64,000 nt of DNA from Tomocerus qinae (taxonomy: Eukaryota; Arthropoda; Collembola; Entomobryomorpha; Tomoceridae), in assembly GCA_020055645.1 (NCBI GenBank), contig CM034548.1, positions 18,352,001 through 18,416,000 on the forward strand, read 5' to 3'. Position 1 is the first letter of the stretch; every line of letters starts with the position of its first letter. Positions 1 to 13,778 of the stretch are shown one piece after another. A program made the translations under genes and the position numbers. The notes below the pieces were generated by a model. That model made no database searches. It was given only the letters and a program-made list of their open reading frames with translations, and was not told where the DNA came from.

Positions 1-1746
1 CTAGATCCACTTGAGTTCATAGCCACAATCTTCCATCATATCAATAACAGTAAAAAGTCCTTAGATGTTTTGGGTACCTTTGCGTCGACTTTCTCTTCAG
101 CCTCCCTTTCCCTCCTCCTTTTCCGACTTGCTTGTTTAAGTCAAATGTCGACTGTGGAAATATCTCAGTCTCTAGTCGACTGTGAATGACTTGTACTTAT
201 ATATGTACATTTTTATGACTCTGTTAGTACCTACACCCATTACGAATAATATAAATACAATATGACAATGCATTACTTTAACTTTCTCCATTCTGGGAAA
301 TTGTACATGATAAATATAATATTTGCAATAAATATGTACGTAGCGAAGTACTTAGGATGTTATAAGAAATATATAATAATATAATATATCCGATAATGTG
401 AGTTTATTCGGATTGGATTTGAATGGGATCGGGTAGCACCTGTGCTAAGTAAAGTGTGTGCTGTTTCCATTGCTGAGTATTTGTCGGTAAGTATAAGTAG
501 GTAGAGCTACATAAGTAGTTAGAGAGTAAGTAGTTAGGTAGGCAGTTGGGTTATGTTATGTATAAGTATTCTTTTGCTTTGCAGCCATGTCTCCTTTGCC
601 TCTGAACTCTCAATCCCTAATGTGGCTAATGCACTGCTTTTCCCTCCTCAAACTCTCTCCTGAAATCTTTTTGATGGCCAAATGCATTTTTTATATGATG
701 CTTTTTCATAGTCAAAGATCAATCGGTTAAGCTATAGCATTCCCTCGGCTTTCTTTCTCCTGGTTACTCTTTCTCTCTGCCTCCATGCGTCTCACCAACA
801 CGTGCATCCTTCCTCTCTCGTCCGCTTTTTCACACGTCTGCTTCCGTTCCCATGAAGATTTAACCTTTTTGCATAATCGCAGAAGTCTATGAAAGCCAGC
901 ACCTATTTTTTAAATGGATTTAGTGAAGGGATTCTCGCACCTTCCAGCAAATATTCCTTCCCACTCACTCCAATCCCATATCCAACTAGAGTGTTTGATG
1001 GGAGAATCTTTCTTTTCCTAAGCACCGACCTCTCACTCATATCCTTAAATTATACAAATCTTACTTTCATTCATCATTTCCCATACATACTAATCACCTA
1101 CACTCCTCAATAAATACTCGCCTTCTCAATTATTTCTTTGCTACTTTTATTGCTACATTTAAGGATTATATTGTTTCCCATTAAAACTCTTTCCAATTAA
1201 TTACAATTTAGTAATTACTACCCACAATGAATCATATCCTTCCAAAGTAATAACGTCGGATGCACAAAAAGCGTGGAAATGCTCTATAAGAAAATTCTGC
1301 TTGGTAATCCTTCAAATGACAATGAATTTTTAAATTTACAGGTCTCCCTAAATTACCTCTTTCGTTATGGATACACTCATTCTTTCAGGCCATTAGTGAA
1401 GAAACTATGACTTGTGTAGTATGAAAAATTTAAATGATGACAAGCCGAGTTGAATTTAAAAAATAGGAAGCATTAATAAGCATAGTTGGTGGATTAAGCA
1501 TTATACTACGGCATTTAAAGTTTTCTTGACCAAGGTATACTTTCATGTCGCTAAACTTCAATCAGATAAGAAATTGTTTTGAATCCTATTATAGAAGTCA
1601 AACTACGCAAATCTTTTTATAGACACCACTCTGACTCTCTGACTGCTGGCACATGAACTCATTCTATGAAATCAAAATTAATCCGTTGAGTATCTTATTA
1701 AATTTTCATCGAGGTATTTTTTGGTCGGTCAGAAATAAAGTGTTAA

Positions 1747-1827
1747 CAGGGTCGCAGCCAGAAAAAAATTACGGGAGGAACCCGACAAATTATATGCAAA
1801 AATATAGTGCCCCTTGCTGTGGCTCTG
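1747..1827. mobile_element. Degenerate hAT-like miniature element, family 1, old copy
   Basis: The left end CAGGGTCGCAGCCAG matches the ends of the intact copies at 35802-35943 and 55968-56129. About 80 bases on, TGCTGTGGCTCTG is a decayed version of their right end. The flanking 8-mers (AGTGTTAA and CTTATTAA) agree at only five of eight positions, so the target duplication is weak. It is non-coding and looks like the oldest of three copies. Confidence 0.5.
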
Positions 1828-2639
1828 CTTATTAACTCTGCGTTAATTTGAATGAATAATATTTTTATTTTGGCAATTAAAAAAATTGTATTGAGTTATA
1901 CAATCTGTCACATATCGCAGCAAAAATAAATGCAAAGTAATTATAATCTGAAGAAATATAATTAGATACCATAATCTACTTAATCTTTTTATGTTCTTTG
2001 CTTATTTTATGAAAAGTTGAATGTAACAATCCTTTTCCATTGGGATTAGTAATGCTGATATGTCTCTCGATAGACTTAAAATAAAATGTGTGAAAGGATT
2101 TGTAGCAGAATGGTTTTGTATATGAAAAACACCTGGAAAGATAAATCTGTGAGATTAATTAATTATTGAAAGATTTAAAGTTAGCACTAGGTATGGACAT
2201 TAGTAAATATATATAACTAAAGCTTGCGATAGTTAATCTGTCTAATTTGCTTCATTACTTATAGTGCGATTAGAGTCATCTATATGTATTTGCATAATAG
2301 TAGTACCTAATAGATTTATCTGCATTAAAAAGCGCTTTCTAAGTTTTGGACTGTAAGCTGCTTACGATAAAATGCAGTTGAGTGTGCTAATGCGAATTAG
2401 ACTCAGTGGCCATAAATTTTACAGATTCACTAATAGCGTAGATATTATAGGCTAGTGAGCGGAGTGCATTTGTCTATATTTGTTGAATGGAGCTTTTAAG
2501 ATGGAAATGGAGCAAGTGTATCAGGGTTTATATCAGAGCATTTGAATTTGCATTGCGTATGTCCTTAGTTAATTGTATAAGTAATAATCTGTATTTGTAT
2601 TTATTCAGATGGCAAGGCTGAGTCTGAGTGCATAAAAGG

Positions 2640-3110
2640 CATAAGGTAGGATGAGCAGAGAGAGAGAGAGAGCCAGAGGTTGTGTGATATGTGAGAGTCT
2701 GTAGAAGATGAAAGCGAAGAGTCGGGTAAAGAGGAGGCGAGTAACTAATCGTAAGTAGCGAGAGTGAGTAAGTGAGAGAGGATTGTTGCTCCCCTAAATC
2801 TACGTAAGTAGCAGGCTGCATTTATAAGGACAATTAAACCTTGATTGCTCCACTAATTTGAGTCGGAGCCAAAATCTTTATCTTGAATGAGGTTTAGGGA
2901 GAGAGAAAACAAGAAGAGTTCTTAAGGAGAATGAGCCGAAGAAGAAGATGCCCGAAGAAGTTCGGTGGGTGGGATGAGTCTTTTGTTTCAACTCCGACTC
3001 ACTCACTCACAACTCTCTCTCTGCACACACAGCGACCCTTAGCCAACTAAACGTCCCCATCAGCCTAACAACTTAAACTCAACTACGTAGGCGCGTTACA
3101 GATCCCAAGG
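2640..3110. other. G/A-to-C/T strand-composition switch near 2.99 kb
   Basis: From 2640 to about 2990 the plus strand is purine-rich and C-poor, with an AG run at 2657-2672 and repeated GAAGA and GTGAG words. From about 2990 it flips to C/T-rich with CACTCACTCAC and CTCTCTCTG. The same change of strand bias is found at the inferred NK1 promoter near 33.96 kb. Read outward from the switch, the strand running 5' to 3' is C/T-rich in both directions, as expected if the site fired divergent transcripts with pyrimidine-rich leaders. That function is inferred only. Confidence 0.4.
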
Positions 3111-5229
3111 TATATCGTATATCGTTACAAGTAGCCAACCATCCTGTGCTCCATCACACCACAAACTTGAACTAACTGCTATCTAACAATAAGTCCTTTT
3201 AATAACGAGCACAATAGAAAATACAGACCAGATAGTTCCTTTTAGGTTTAGCTCACTATCTCCCAAGAAAATCCACGCCAAGAAAAGCATGACTCCCTAC
3301 ATGTTATTCCATGTGTTGCTTTCCTAACATTTCTTATCAACGGGCATAGCTTAGTCTTATCTATACTCCACTTCGATGCCTATGTCACTCTCTCTCTGCA
3401 GTGGTAAGTTGGTAAGTACCAGTTACTCCCTAAATAATTATATCTGCTTATCATTTCTATTTCTTATACACAATATAATATGGGGAACTAAATAGTACCA
3501 ATCCTGGCCCATGAGTCATTATTATGTAATTCTAAATTAAATTAATAATACATGTAACTGCTTTGACACAATGTAATTTTTTCACTAATTTCCTACGTGT
3601 AGAGATGTATATACAACCGTTAAGGCGCTTTTACACTTTCCAAGCTTTTAGTATACGTTTAATTAGCCGGTACATACATGAGGGTACGTTAGGTCAAATA
3701 TACTTGACTTCAACACAATTTTTTTCCTTTCTAAGAGTTACGGAATTAATTTCAAGAAAAGAGGAAGTTCTATCTAACTCACAGTGCTTTATTTTAGCCG
3801 TTTTTACATTTCTGCCGATTAAAATAGTGACTAACTGCAGGTTTTATTTTGGCTTCTGTCAAAACATGATTTTAGCCAGTGACTTATTGGCTTCGACTCT
3901 GGATGTTTTTAGCTCCTAGCCGATGGCTAGCTGCAGAATGATGACATTGATAACATTACATTTGTTATTGACAATGGTTAGAGCAGATGGGAGTTTGGGA
4001 GTAGCTTAGTATTTATCTGATGGATACCTATGTATATATATCGGTAGAGCTATTCCTTGTGCTGTATAAGTTAAAGGCTTCTGTAATAAATAGTAGGGAG
4101 TTTAAATTTCAATACTTGAGAATGGCATGAGAGTGACATTCTGTAAAATACATGTGCATTTTGTTTCCTTTTGACATATCAATGTAAAATGTTTATTGCA
4201 TCTACATACGCAACTCACGTCAAGTAGTCAGGCCACGTACTATAATATTATAGTAGTTAGTATAAGTCAGGTTTCCCTGCGAGAGAAGTGAGAGAAGAAC
4301 GCATTATTGGCAAGCTAAAGATAAGTACTGATAGTCTCACGTGAGCCAGTAGTAAATATCAGTATATATGATCATAAGGACTATAGAAATGTAATGACTG
4401 GAGTCTTTTTAAAGTGTTCAGCTTCTATTAGTGGAAATGAAACTTAATAGTATATTGTATAAGATGTCTGTTGGTAACAGAAAAAGAAGAGGAATTCAGT
4501 TTGATCTTATAGTGAGTACATCTATGATAGTCGAAAGAAGAGTATAACATAAATGGTCTGAGTAACGGTTCATCTCCCACCGTAAAGCTTCTATTTGGTA
4601 TCCCACCCTATATAGTGCATAGAGGAATAAGTTGAATAGTAACCATCACTGCAACCAGTAACCCATATCCCAACTAAAACTATAGCGAATAGTAATGTGT
4701 AATTTAACGAAAAATTTACAATAAAATAATTTTGAATTTGTAGAATTTTCAATAAAGATCCTAACAGTAACATATTTTCTTATGTTTAACCCAAAGCTAC
4801 TATTTAGAGGTTTTACGGCATATGTAGGTACAAACAGTAGGTAGTTAGACAATAACAAGTATCTGAGGGATAGACTGAAGTTGGAGAATATAAAGTGAAT
4901 AAATCTGAAGGGACATAGAGATAGGAGTGTATAGAGCCGTTTATTGGTGAGTAATAGGGCTGTATAGAAGTTGTTGTTAGGTGTGTACGGAGATAGTTGG
5001 GACATGGAGTATAAGTTGAATTGGATGGGAGAGAACCGCAGGTTTTTGCTGTGCCGTTCCGTTCTGACTCCACAGAGATGGTTCCATTTTCTGGTTGAGC
5101 GATTCCGCAGAACTTTATCTCGGCGTGGGGACACAAAAAATACTCTGCCCGATATATATTCTCTCATTTGATTCGAATGTACCTAATGGGCCGGGTAATT
5201 AGGCCCCCATTGCCTGCTATTCTCTCTAT

Positions 5230-5610
5230 AGGACAGGAATTACAAGGAGATGGAGAAGACGGGTAGGAAAGTATCTGGAGGAAGTGGAAATGCAGAGCGG
5301 AGTTAGGAGCTAAGCTACGGCCTCTCCGACACCCATCATCACTCTCAATGTGCAACCATCAAACCTCTTATTCGCTGCACTGAAGATCAGCTCAGATGAG
5401 TTTGCTTTCTCCGAGACAGACAGACTCAGCTCAATCTCCTCTGCCCTGCTTCATCTATCTGGACCTCCATGGACTCCACTCTCTCTCCACATTCAAAATC
5501 ATTAAGAGACTTTTTGTCTTGTTCTTCCACAACGATTTCTTTCTTTCTCTCGATCCTATTTCTCACAGAGCTACAGAGATTACACCGTTCTACACTGAGA
5601 GGCCGTAAGT
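5230..5610. other. G/A-to-C/T strand-composition switch near 5.31 kb
   Basis: A G/A-rich block (about 5235-5310, words such as GGAGATGGAGAAG) gives way to a C/T-rich block (about 5315-5610, with CTCTCTCCAC and repeated CAGACAGA). A donor-like GTAAGT sits at 5605. No conserved protein is encoded. This is one of a series of similar switches across the window, possibly a promoter or enhancer of an unannotated transcript. Confidence 0.35.
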
Positions 5611-8600
5611 ACTCGGCTCGGCACTGATGCTAAAGGACATTACGGAGCTATAAGCTAAATAAGCTAACTAACGATAAGTCCAACTCAAGTCTTCTATTGC
5701 TTTCTCCATCCATTCCAAATTAGAAACAGCCGGGTCGGCAATGAAAGAAACAGCTAGAAATAGCGAAGCATTTACTCAGACAGACAGACGGATAGAGAAA
5801 ATGGAAACGGGAAAAAGTCGGGAAAATTGTTTTGCAGGCTCTCGGTGTTTTGGGTTCGGTTTGGTCTAAGTGAATTGAGCTCAGTCGTTCTCTGTAAATG
5901 CTATGCTATCTCTTAAATTCTTGTAGCGCTTAGCTTGTTCGATTTTTACGCAAGTCTTCTTTCTCTGAATCCTCTCTTGAGAACTAATCCAACGTATGGG
6001 TTTTACCAGTCTTTTCTTACTGCCTCTCCACTTTTTCAAACTCTTTCATTTCCATAACTTCAGAGTACCCTTTCTAATGTGATATCTATCACTAAATACT
6101 CCGTCCTCGCTCTGTCATGCGATACTCTGCCTTCCTATGCCAACACATACATCTCCTGCCTCATCTTCACCATCAAACACACTTAACATAATGATAAATA
6201 CATACAGTACCTACATCTCTACATATTTATCTATTATTATACGTAGTTACTCTGCTTACATACAAATCCAGAGCGTGAAACGTCCCTCTTAATGATACGT
6301 GTCAGTCAGCTCATGTAACTCCTATCTATACTCATTCCCAACTTTCTCAGAATACCAACTCTTCTGTTTATGTAGCTTAAATATTTGAGTCACTGTTATG
6401 TAACTACTATAATAACCTCTATTTCCTTTAATCCTTCTTCTTTCATTTCATCTATATCAAGAATCCTACACAACCCTCTCTATTTATCTATTTTGTGGTG
6501 TGCATAAAAAATGCCCTTCCGTATTCTTACGACAATTGCATTCCCATTTAACTCTATTATACTTATACTCTGGGTTAATTTATTTATTTATATGACAATG
6601 CTTATAACATATCTATTATTATTGCTATATGCATTAATACAATGAAGGAATTGTTGTAACTATACTTATACGAATACTATATTATACTATAATCTACGCT
6701 ATATATGTATTAAAATGATAATAGTGTATAGATATGAAGCAAAAGATGTAGCATCATAAAACAGACGAGTGAAAAGAATGTAGGAAATACCTTGTGAAGA
6801 CAAATTTATGAGATTGTGCATGTAGTGTAGGTAGATTAGGTTTGGTTTAGTGAGAGTTGAAACAAGGTAGTAGTATAAAGGGGGTATGACAGTTTAGCTA
6901 CATAATGTAGCTTCGTGTAGTGTACACAGTATTCGGAATGTGCTCTTAATTACGATATAAACCTCTTCATCATGGAGTCTATTTGATAAAAGTTGTTTGG
7001 ATAGTGAACGCTAACAACTTACCTTCTATTACATTACAGGGACAATTAAAGAGGCTGGCTGGAGTTGAAAGGAGATTCGCTTTGTGATTTTAATGTTGTG
7101 CTTCCATGTCAGTTGACTAGGAAGAAGGAGTGAACACCTATTAGAGAATACTTGGATTATGGCCCAACACGAGAGAGAACATTACTAATACACAAAGCAT
7201 ATCTGCGACTGTCGCAAACATAACACTAAACTATCATCAGCTCGGAGATAATATTTTAGAGAAGGACTCGGAGCTAAACAACTGGTGCATTAGGAGGACA
7301 TAAAATAATGGTAGGTATATCTCGTAGTCAAGAGCATATTTTCCATATGAGATTGTAATTTTAAACGTTGTGTGAGTATGCAGTGGGATAATGGAGTTGA
7401 TAGGAAAGTCAATTGCGGTCAGGGAATATGTAGTTAAAGGCTTGAAAATTGGAGAATACATTAATGTATTTACTACACTGTGTATATGTGTTTTAGTTGA
7501 AACTATTGTCGCTCGTCGGGTATTATTTAGTAATAGTGAGTAAATAAGCATGGAAGCAATTTAACTTTGTGTCACGCTGTATTACAGAGACAATGTCTAT
7601 GATACGTATTTAACGAGTTCATACATAAATAGTTACTTTCCTTCTTTAATTCTTTATGCCGAGTTACAAACTCGTGTACAATTTGTAGTGTCGCCGAGTC
7701 GTATATGGACGCCAGCGGAGCCCTTACTGCATTTCTAAATGGAAGCAACTAATGAATGTATATGCAGGGAACTACCACACTCAACTGCCGTAGTGCTGTA
7801 ATAAATAAATGTGTGCAGATAATAATGAAAAGCTTGTAGATAATTGCATTTCACTATAATATGCATTGTGTCATCTGCCTTTGTAAACACGACACGGCTA
7901 TATTATTATTGGTTAAGCATTTATATATAATGTAGCAGCTTAGCCTTAGCCACCTTAATACCCACCAAAAGTTAGGTTAAACTGATTGGATAGAAGAGCA
8001 CTGCATTCATAGCTAAATGGAGGAAGGCAGAGAGAAAGAGCAGAACCAGAGCATTAAGTAGCTCACTGCTGTGAAATGGTAAATGTAACTGTTTTATTAT
8101 GTAACTTCCTACTATTTATATTGTGTGTAGTAATACACCAGACAAGTCATTCCGTTCACGTTCACCAGACAATTTCAATGAAGCGATCTATATAATTTGT
8201 GTCCTATATACTATTATAGTATAATATCCTATTCATAATAATCATATATATATACTAGTAGTACTTAGTAATACGGTTGTTGTATGTATGTTGGTATGGA
8301 AAAGGGAAGTGTGTGTAAGTCGTAAGGAGTTCAATAGCTGTATGATGGGGATTTATAAATAATAGGCAGTATTAATTTCATGTGTGAAAGCTAGTGTTAA
8401 AAATAAGCGTAGCGTGCAGTTCCAATTTGCTGCTCGATTCACTCCCGTGCCTTATAAACGATTTGATTTCCACTGTGATCATTTTTCGGAGAATGCGGAC
8501 GGACAGATGAATGGAACGGACGGATTGGAGCTGGAATTTTGGAATTGGAGGAGATCAGAAGGATGAAACTCACGTTACCCACGACGACTACTCTGCCATT

Positions 8601-11600
8601 AGCCACATTTATAAGTGAGGGCACCCAGAGAGAACTAAACGAAAGCACCTCTGGATATAAATACCTACTATTTACTATACATTATCTCTCCCACTTCTCT
8701 CGCCAATTGTCTTGTGCAGACTTTAAAAAGTTGGAATGGATGGGCGAGCTGAGATGAGACTGGCTGCATGTCTCTGACTGATTGGGCCGAAGTAGAGTAG
8801 GATGGAGCAGAGGAGCAGAGGAAATAACTAAATAAGGAAACCGATGGAATACTTTTTAGCCACTCGGCAGATATTTTATGTCTTCTCTCTTTCTTCTACG
8901 TATAAGTAAGTGGGATATCTGCTCAATTGGGATTGGAATAGCTACGTAGTAGTTGGCATGATATTAAATATATAGGCTAGAGAAGAGCAACAGACAGAGA
9001 GCCAAGGGCCAGAATACATCCCAGTCCAATTCTCACTCGGAGATGATCTTTTCTTTGAATGGGGGTGGCAATTCGGTCAATTTGGTGGAGAGTGGGAATC
9101 TCTGATTCAACACTGCGCTGGGGTCTATCTTACTGGGGAAAGCACAGTTGTTGCCGATTAGAGCCAAAATCGGATTAAATAAGAAAAGTAAAGGGAAGAA
9201 TGGATTCCATCCTTTCCCTCAATTTTCCACTCTCTTTTCCTGCTCTACTTTACAAGTTGCTCATGAAAATCTTCACAAATACATTACAAACAGATATACC
9301 TACCTACTACAGACTCCAATCCTCACACTACTTACCAAAGTGCTCTTTTATAACATTACTCATACTACTCCACACACTCCTCTCAATTATATTTCTATAA
9401 ATGAAACTACCTACCCTACTTCTAAATGCCAACTCAATTACGATTTGGAAACAAACGGAAGGATACCATAGTCTCTTTCCATTTCGACTTCACTAATCTA
9501 ATTTACTATCTTTTATTATTCTATTATTTTACTATTTTATTTTACTATGTAAATATGATGACTATAGTGACTTCGCATTTATTTATTAAAAATAGGATTT
9601 TCGTAGACAATAAGATCCAAATTAATACGACGTATTAAAATTCTTTGGTAAATAAACAGCTAGAAAACGTTCTAGACAAGTTTCCTTAAAAATGGTACTA
9701 AAATAAAAACTCCATGTTTAATGCGCCTTACAATTTCAGGTGAATATCCATGCATAAAAGAGTCTATTTACTGTAGGAAATTATGTAATTATGCCAAATG
9801 GTGCCATTGTGTTTGTTAATCCTGGTAGCAGTTAATTACTTAGGTTGGTAGTGATAGTAATATTTATTTTGGTTTTGTTTATAATAGTATAGGTATAGTA
9901 ACTACTGTTTGATATTCTGATTTGTGTGTTTTGTGCGTGTGCATATGCGGACGGAGTGGAGATAGCTATGGTACTTAGGAGGACTACATAAGAGAGAATA
10001 TTATTATCCTGGTTCTACAGCATCCTTTCCGAACATTACACAATCATTATTTTCTCATTTCGGAGCTCTTATTAAATTTCCATTTATGAAAGGCAAACAC
10101 CAACTCGTCTGATATTGTTATCCTGTGTGGGCAAGTTATGCAAACTGTGCTAATGCTCCTTTTGCAAGTGGCCTAGCTGCATGCCTCATCCTTGATGATC
10201 ACATCACATCATCACAATCTCTCTTCACGTGTGCGTGTGGTCTCATCTCCTCTCTCCGGTTTCCCTTCAATCCCATTGTACACTCTTTTCTATCTACCCC
10301 AACCAACCTGACTGACTATTCTCTGTACACATATTAACCGAAGGTATCCTCTTTTTAATATCATATTCCCTCCATAATATATTTACTTAGTCATAAGTTA
10401 TATCAAATCAGATCCAAAGCATCCGTGTCGCCCTCCGCTATAGTAATCACATTATGGCACAATCATAATAGTGCAACACGCCAATGAATGGGCCATTGAC
10501 ATTTCATCGCAGACTTATGTGGAGATACTTATTGTTCCCTATAATTTAATACTCACATTCTTTCATCTCCTCCCTCCTCCTCAACACTCTATCAATCTGT
10601 ACATACAACTCTCCTGTCTCCGTTATATATTATTCCCAAATCTAAACCAAATCAACGTCACTCACTCACAAGAGTCAACTTTTCAAGACCCACTTTCCAA
10701 CATTGTTTGTTATTCTAGATACTTCTAGTACTTTTGGATAAAAACTATTCCCTAATAGGCATGCACCTTTAAAACCATTATGATATTATTGCACATACAA
10801 ACTTTGTAGGATTTTACTATATTATTTGTCATCCAGATGGACGTATTTCCAAATCAGAAAAGAGAAAATTAAAGTTAAAATCAGCCTCCTGCAGAGCTGC
10901 AGTTTATTTTTGATAACTTTTCACTTAGTTGCGAAAGGGATTATCATCGAGACTTTATGAATGAATCATAATTATCATTGATTGTAGAAACTCTATTTAT
11001 ATTGAAGTTTAATAAAGTTTGAGAGGAGTAATTATCTTTGATTTGAGAGATGGAAGTGGACTTGCCAACGGTTTTGAACAAGTAAATTCATTTAATATTT
11101 ATTTTGAAGGGAGAAGGGATTGAGAATTTGTTGGTGCATTTCTGGGAGTGTTGAATGAGTCAAGTTTGTGCTGCAGAGAATAGTCAAAGTTCAACTTCTA
11201 GTTTCTCTCATTAGTATTCACCTCTTCATTCAATTCTCATCCCTTTTGCTATCATAGCAAAAGCCTTGATCTACTGGGGTCTTCTGATGTGATCTCTTTG
11301 GCCTCGTCTAACCACTTCTCTCAAATCTCTCACTTATGCATTCAAACTTTTACTACTTATCTCCTTCATTTCGCCATTGTGCAACTACTCACAATATACG
11401 CTTATCGGTCTTTACACATTGTATTTAGAGCAGTCAACTCAAATTTATCCCATTTCTTCATTTCACGAATAATCTAATATCTATGTACAAACTAGACCTA
11501 AAACTAATTTAATCCCTAAGCCCTAAATTTTTTATTTTTTAAGTTAAACCTTTCTACTTAGTATGTGCAAAGGTTTCTCAATTGAACCAAGGCTAAGTTG

Positions 11601-13670
11601 AGATCGATCTAACAAAGAATTAGCATTTTAAGCCAACCAACGTATTTAAACACACAAATTATAAATTTTCTTTTACATTGCATAGGTTAATAAAAGCGAC
11701 GAGCGTTTTCCTTGAACATTTCCTTTACAAAATAATAAATAGCGACAATGAAAGCTTAAATTAAATACCTTGGGTTAGATCCATAAATCAAACCGTTGGC
11801 AATTAAGGTAGCGAAAAGGATAATTATTTCATGTAGGACTTGCTAATTATCGCTCAGGAAATAATTATTTCCAGTTATAATCCTCAGTTCGCGTTCCACA
11901 AAATTGATTATCATGATAAGTACGTTGCTACAATACCCTAAATCTACTTTGTCATTCATATCCTGAAAAGCAGGATTAATTAGCCTGTATTATATATAGT
12001 TTGATAACCAAAACCAAAACGAACTCAAGGCGTCAGTAATCATGCAAAATGCCTATTTAGCCATTTTAGTACTAATAATAATAGTATTTTAAATCTATTT
12101 ATAGTACAATCGTAACAAATGTTTGTAAATCGCTGTTATTCATAGTATGTTATATACAGTTGGTTATAATAATAATAGCTTTAGCACTAAAATACGTACA
12201 CAGTTTATAGAATTTCATGTAATTACATGTAGATAAAGAAAATCACAATAAAATATATTTAACTTGTAAGCTACAATTTATTTGGACGCGTTTAAAGAGT
12301 GATTATTTATATGTTGTTAAGAAAATTGGTATAGTATTTTGTTATTCATTAATCATTAATCACGACACATTCTCAAGATGTGTGGCAAAGAAAGTTTAAA
12401 AGGATGTACAGTTAGTAGAGGTAAGATATTCTCTGTCTTGCATATAATGAAATCCACATGGTTGATGCAAATTGAAGCGAGAAAGGCGTTCATGTAATGA
12501 CATTAAATTAAATTGTAATCCAATCTTGGCAATTCCGCCAGTTCACTTCACTAAAGATATTTTACTAATTGCATGTTTCACGAACTAACTGGTTAGCTGA
12601 TGTGCTATTCGCCTCAAGGAAAAATGCCTAGCTAATTAAAGGAACCCTAAGAGTCGACAAGAGTAATGTGACTAGATATATAAACTAATTTGCCAATTCT
12701 AAACGCTCTATATACAGACGACTAATTGTAAGTGTGAGAAATAATGAGATGAGATTTAGATCTGAGGACCAGAATGAGTAAGTTGAGCTCCGAACTAAAG
12801 TTGCGGTTGTTTGTGATGGTGCTGATAGTGAGAGTAAAAAGACAGTGAGGACGAACAAAGGCATCATTATAACTAAACTCACAATCCCTACATATTTCTA
12901 TCCACTTTTAGTTCCCTAATAATAAACCAGGGACTTTATGCTAACTACCCTACCATCTCTGTCACTTGCCCTCCTTTCTTCCTCTTTCAGTCTTTATCCT
13001 TAACATATAATATTATCACCACAATTTCACTCTCGAAAAACATTCCCACTCTAAAGTAAACCAGAGTTAACTATTCTTTGACATAGAAAATATTATCGTT
13101 GAAGGCAAGGAATTGAAAATATCAGATTTAAATCATATTTTTTATTTTTTGACAATTTGACAAGATTAAACTCCAATTTCAAGTGAAAATGTGCAAACCG
13201 GTAAAAAAAATTGGGATCTGGAGTAAATGGCCCCCAAGAGTTACTTTATTTATTTTACGCTAAGCAGAGTTAATTTTTATAGCATTTCCAGTATCAAAAT
13301 TATTTTTCACATACGCACTCCACTTAAGCGCATATTTTGTCTATCTCTTATCAAAATTTAGATCCTTAATGTTACAAGAAGTTTGTCTGTATGAATGTTC
13401 TATGTCTTGTACTTTGTCGTTAAAATGAGCAATGTGCAAATGTGTATGCAATCATACAATGTATTTTCCAACTCCAAGTTTCAACATGAAACTTCAAAAA
13501 ATGCAATAAAAATATTTCATAATATTGTGTACTAAATTATGTACCTGTGTCTGTCTGGTTTCTGATACCTGTAAACGTGAATTGATGGCGTATTTTATTT
13601 TTGTATTTTATGAAATTATTCAACTTTGGGAGATAGAGCAATTAATTGGATATGAATTAACAAATAGATT

Positions 13671-13778
13671 TAAATTTGGTTTGGGCTAAGTTAGACTAAA
13701 TTTGGGTTAAGTTGGGGTAAATTAGGATAAGTTGGACTAATTTAAACTAAGTTGGACTAAATTGGTCTAAACTGGAAT
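13671..13778. repeat. Degenerate minisatellite of about 15-20 bases
   Basis: About seven imperfect tandem copies of a unit like AAGTTGGACTAAATT. Variants include TAAGTTAGACTAAATT, AAGTTGGGGTAAATT and AAGTTGGACTAATTT. The tract is strikingly poor in C on the plus strand. It lies in gene-free DNA and has no visible coding role. Confidence 0.6.

Noticed and set aside
3563-3919. 118-codon plus-strand open frame
   Set aside because: No recognisable family, no splice or promoter context, and frames of this length are expected by chance in 64 kb.
4646-5167. 173-codon minus-strand frame overlapping other frames
   Set aside because: Longest free-standing frame outside NK1 exon 1, but Ser/Leu/Tyr-rich low-complexity translation with several competing frames on both strands at the same place.
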